Virus record (IMG/VR): IMGVR_UViG_3300036846_000621
Location: 1-47,778 of that record
Source: a virus
Reading direction: 5' to 3' (one strand)
Length of the DNA stretch: 47,778 bases
Every line of letters begins with the position of its first letter. Position 1 is the stretch's first letter. Shown piece by piece: positions 46,389 through 47,778 of the stretch. The translations under genes and the position numbers were made by a program. Under the pieces are notes generated by a model. That model did not search any database and was not told the DNA's origin. It worked only from the letters and a program-made list of their open reading frames with translations.

Positions 46389-46397
46389 TGATACAAT
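46389..46397 (+). promoter_or_regulatory. Rightward extended -10 promoter before MHDTPRT leader
   Basis: TGATACAAT (46389-46397). The CTTGTAAAA box at 46336 is 56 bases upstream of the hexamer. An ATG begins 7 bases downstream. Confidence 0.65.
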
Positions 46398-46443
46398 CAC
46401 TTTGATGCATGACACACCTCGAACAAGCCGAAGGGAGGTACCG

Positions 46444-46668
46444 ATGAAGCACCACCAAAGACTCGTCCTCGAATCGCTCGCAAGGATCTATCGAATCCTC
46501 GAGCACGAACCGCACGAGAACTACGAGGAGTACGAAGAGACGATAGCAGCGCTGTTCGAGTCGTGGCTCACCGTCGAGGGCATTCGCTATCCCATCATCT
46601 CGAGGTACGAGCTCGAGAATTACCTGAATCTGACCCTCAGAAGTCAACTGAGAGAGGAGGAGTCATGA
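46444..46668 (+). CDS. Hypothetical protein, first gene of the rightward early cluster
   Basis: 74 aa from ATG 46444 with AGGGAGG 5 bases upstream. An in-frame ATG at 46405, 7 bases after the -10, would add MHDTPRTSRREVP in front. Helical, acidic body (HQRLVLESLARIYRILEHEP, ...NYEEYEETIAALFESWLT). No family recognised. Confidence 0.65.
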   Translation: MKHHQRLVLESLARIYRILEHEPHENYEEYEETIAALFESWLTVEGIRYPIISRYELENYLNLTLRSQLREEES

Positions 46669-46847
46669 CGGAAATCGTCAGCATCGAGTTCGTCGAGTAC
46701 GACCCCCAACGCTACGACCTGTTCGGCAAGGTCGTCGCCCGAATCGACGTACGCAGCATGAGCGAAGCCGCAATCACGCTCGAGGTCGATGAGACGTTGG
46801 ATATCATCGGCAGGCACTGCACACCCATCAGGATCGAGGAGGTCTAG
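46665..46847 (+). CDS. Hypothetical small protein
   Basis: 60 aa, ATG overlapping the previous stop (ATGA) after GAGGAGGAG. Beta-rich and acidic (TEIVSIEFVEYDPQRYDLFG, KVVARIDVRSMSEAAITLEV). No family recognised. Confidence 0.65.
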   Translation: MTEIVSIEFVEYDPQRYDLFGKVVARIDVRSMSEAAITLEVDETLDIIGRHCTPIRIEEV

Positions 46848-46849
46848 CA

Positions 46850-47074
46850 ATGGCAACAGTTAACGACCGCAGAACCGTCGACCTCATCATCGAGGGCAAC
46901 GGTTTCTACCCCGAGGACGACATGAGAGTGGTGAGGATCGTGGAGTACAACAACATGTTCAACGGGGGCATCGCATACGGACTCATCTACGAGGGTGAGT
47001 CGCTCGACAGGTACTTCGTGCCCCAATGCCACAACGCCCACACCATCTGGGACTACAAGCCGGAGAGGGTTTGA
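46850..47074 (+). CDS. Hypothetical small protein
   Basis: 74 aa, starts MATVNDRRTVDLIIEGNGFY; beta-rich with an aromatic end (AHTIWDYKPERV). SD GAGGAGG upstream. No family recognised; the stop overlaps the next start. Confidence 0.65.
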   Translation: MATVNDRRTVDLIIEGNGFYPEDDMRVVRIVEYNNMFNGGIAYGLIYEGESLDRYFVPQCHNAHTIWDYKPERV

Positions 47075-47274
47075 TGGGCAAGAAGAAGATTAATCTCAGC
47101 AAGCCGTATCGTTACCTCATCGTCTTCGAGGTCGGTCCGCGTCAGCATCGTCGAGGCAGCGCGATTCACACGTTCTACGCCCCCAACCGCAAGACCGCCG
47201 ACAGATACGCACGCGATTGGGCTCGTCGTCGTCATGCAACCAAGATCACTCATCTATCCGACAGGAGGAAGTAG
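47074..47274 (+). CDS. Hypothetical small basic protein
   Basis: 66 aa from ATG 47074 (TGATG overlap). Begins MGKKKINLSKPYRYLIVFEV; Arg-rich end (DRYARDWARRRHATKITHLS). Likely nucleic-acid-binding by charge; no family recognised. Confidence 0.6.
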   Translation: MGKKKINLSKPYRYLIVFEVGPRQHRRGSAIHTFYAPNRKTADRYARDWARRRHATKITHLSDRRK

Positions 47275-47447
47275 TGACCAAGGGAAAGGATGAAATGAAA
47301 CGCTCACACAAGGCAACCTATCTCTATCGGCTCGGGCGCGTTCGCCTACAGTGCTCGTGTGGTCATGCTGCAACGAAGTGGGTCCCAGATGACACCCCAG
47401 CCCCGGAGTTGCAGTCGATGCTGTCCAAGGCTCATCCACGGCCGTAA
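47274..47447 (+). CDS. Hypothetical small Cys-containing protein
   Basis: 57 aa, GTG 47274 overlapping the previous TAG, ACAGGAGGA upstream. YLYRLGRVRLQCSCGHAATK has two closely spaced Cys and a His, possibly part of a metal site. The end (PELQSMLSKAHPRP) is helical. No family recognised. Confidence 0.6.
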   Translation: MTKGKDEMKRSHKATYLYRLGRVRLQCSCGHAATKWVPDDTPAPELQSMLSKAHPRP

Positions 47448-47451
47448 TGAG

Positions 47452-47601
47452 ATGACCTTCGACGAGATCATTACGCCCAAGGAACAGCTCGAGTGCCTTG
47501 AGGCGTTGAGAGAGATCACGATCAAGCTTTACATCGCACGGGTCGTGATCTTGATGCTGCACGACCTTATAGACGTACGATTCAAGAGTCTTGTGGTTTG
47601 A
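47452..47601 (+). CDS. Hypothetical small helical protein
   Basis: 49 aa from ATG 47452, just after the previous stop. Helical, with a hydrophobic C-terminal half (YIARVVILMLHDLIDVRFKS). The ribosome-binding site is weak, so translation may rely on coupling. It ends where the -35 of the strong promoter begins. Confidence 0.5.
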   Translation: MTFDEIITPKEQLECLEALREITIKLYIARVVILMLHDLIDVRFKSLVV

Positions 47602-47626
47602 CTTTGGCAGCGGGATGTGATATGAT
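47598..47626 (+). promoter_or_regulatory. Strong promoter for the 42-734 gene
   Basis: TTGACT, 17-bp spacer, extended -10 TGATATGAT. The transcription start is expected near 47633, inside the leader hairpin described next. Together with the 44692-44720 promoter, the best consensus match seen. Confidence 0.88.
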
Positions 47627-47686
47627 AGTTGTGTCGGATTCCTCGCGTCCGACACAACTATCTCATATCCCGCGAGGCATAGGAGG
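47624..47686 (+). promoter_or_regulatory. 15-bp inverted repeat and candidate H-type pseudoknot leader
   Basis: GATAGTTGTGTCGGA (47624-47638) is a perfect inverted repeat of TCCGACACAACTATC (47648-47662). In RNA starting near 47631, GTGTCGGA pairs with TCCGACAC; the loop CCTCGCG (47641-47647) can then pair with CGCGAGG (47671-47677). Loop sizes are 2, 0 and 15 bases, a standard H-type pseudoknot. The AGGAGG site begins four bases after stem 2, so folding could control ribosome access. Confidence 0.6.
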
Positions 47687-47778
47687 TACATCGTGGCAAC
47701 CCGCAGAAAGGCAAAGCCGAAGGTCGAAGTCGAAGAGCTCGAAGAGGACGAGGAGATCGACGAAGACGAGCTCGACCT
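47652..47778. repeat. Terminal direct repeat, copy 2
   Basis: Exact copy of bases 1-127; see that entry. The sequence should be joined here and one copy removed. Confidence 0.95.
47693..47778 (+). CDS. 5' fragment of the 42-734 gene, duplicated by contig overlap
   Basis: GTG at 47693 equals the GTG at 42; the first 86 bases of that gene are repeated and cut by the window end. Not a separate gene. Confidence 0.9.
   Translation, partial: MATRRKAKPKVEVEELEEDEEIDEDELD

Noticed and set aside
1-47778. tRNA genes, CRISPR arrays, insertion sequences
   Set aside because: I looked for TpsiC-arm-like motifs, regularly spaced repeats and transposase motifs and found none. Only the terminal overlap and short dispersed repeats are present; a covariance-model search for tRNAs could still find a divergent one.

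Overview
The window is a complete circularised genome of a tailed phage. Its first 127 bases are repeated exactly as its last 127, so the unit is 47,651 bp, and the gene at 42 runs across the junction. The virion genes (portal of about 730 residues, HK97-type capsid, scaffold, short-tail adaptor and nozzle, collar fibre, no tape measure, no tail-tube genes) point to a short-tailed podovirus-like phage. No integrase, repressor cassette or tRNA was seen, so a lytic lifestyle is likely. The host is probably an actinobacterium: there is a secreted resuscitation-factor-like muralytic protein, small Lsr2-like helix-turn-helix proteins, many leaderless-looking starts and moderately high GC. No mycolyl esterase (lysin B) was seen, which argues against a mycolic-acid-coated host. 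The host call is inference.

Layout. Rightward genes 46444-47601 and 42-734 are small early genes plus an acidic/basic DNA-binding protein, driven by the strongest promoter seen (47598-47626). Next come a small rightward gene (941-1327), a leftward unknown (1571-1098) and a leftward primase-helicase (3790-1700). The main rightward early/middle operon is 3976-18451. It holds an SNF2-like helicase, endonuclease VII, a nucleotide module (P-loop dNMP kinase, MazG-type pyrophosphatase, two thymidylate-synthase-family enzymes, dCMP deaminase), a uracil-DNA glycosylase/DNA polymerase I fusion, a Cas4/RecB-like nuclease, a Sak4-like ATPase, an SSB-like protein, a VRR-NUC/LAGLIDADG fusion and the RPF-like protein. 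A hairpin at 18587-18626 separates it from the converging leftward late operon 42647-18722. In transcription order that operon runs small basic and acidic proteins, large terminase, portal, scaffold, capsid, adaptor, nozzle, fibres, three large Q/A-rich virion proteins, a transglycosylase/NlpC protein and the lysis genes. The 42971-44152 island carries two Lsr2-like paralogues and one unknown gene. Leftward from 46124 are five small early genes, and then the likely small terminase (44685-44251).

How it may work together. Kinase, MazG-type hydrolase and a thymidylate-synthase homologue with Asp at the position that selects cytosine resemble the T4 route to hydroxymethylcytosine DNA, so the phage may carry modified cytosine. 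A polymerase with a built-in uracil glycosylase fits a phage that polices its own DNA composition. Expression appears to be organised around extended -10 promoters of the form TGaTAnnaT. Many of these lie 6-7 nt before an ATG/GTG, giving leaderless starts, tiny leader peptides or N-terminally extended isoforms. The genome-junction promoter is followed by a leader that can fold as an H-type pseudoknot just before the ribosome-binding site.
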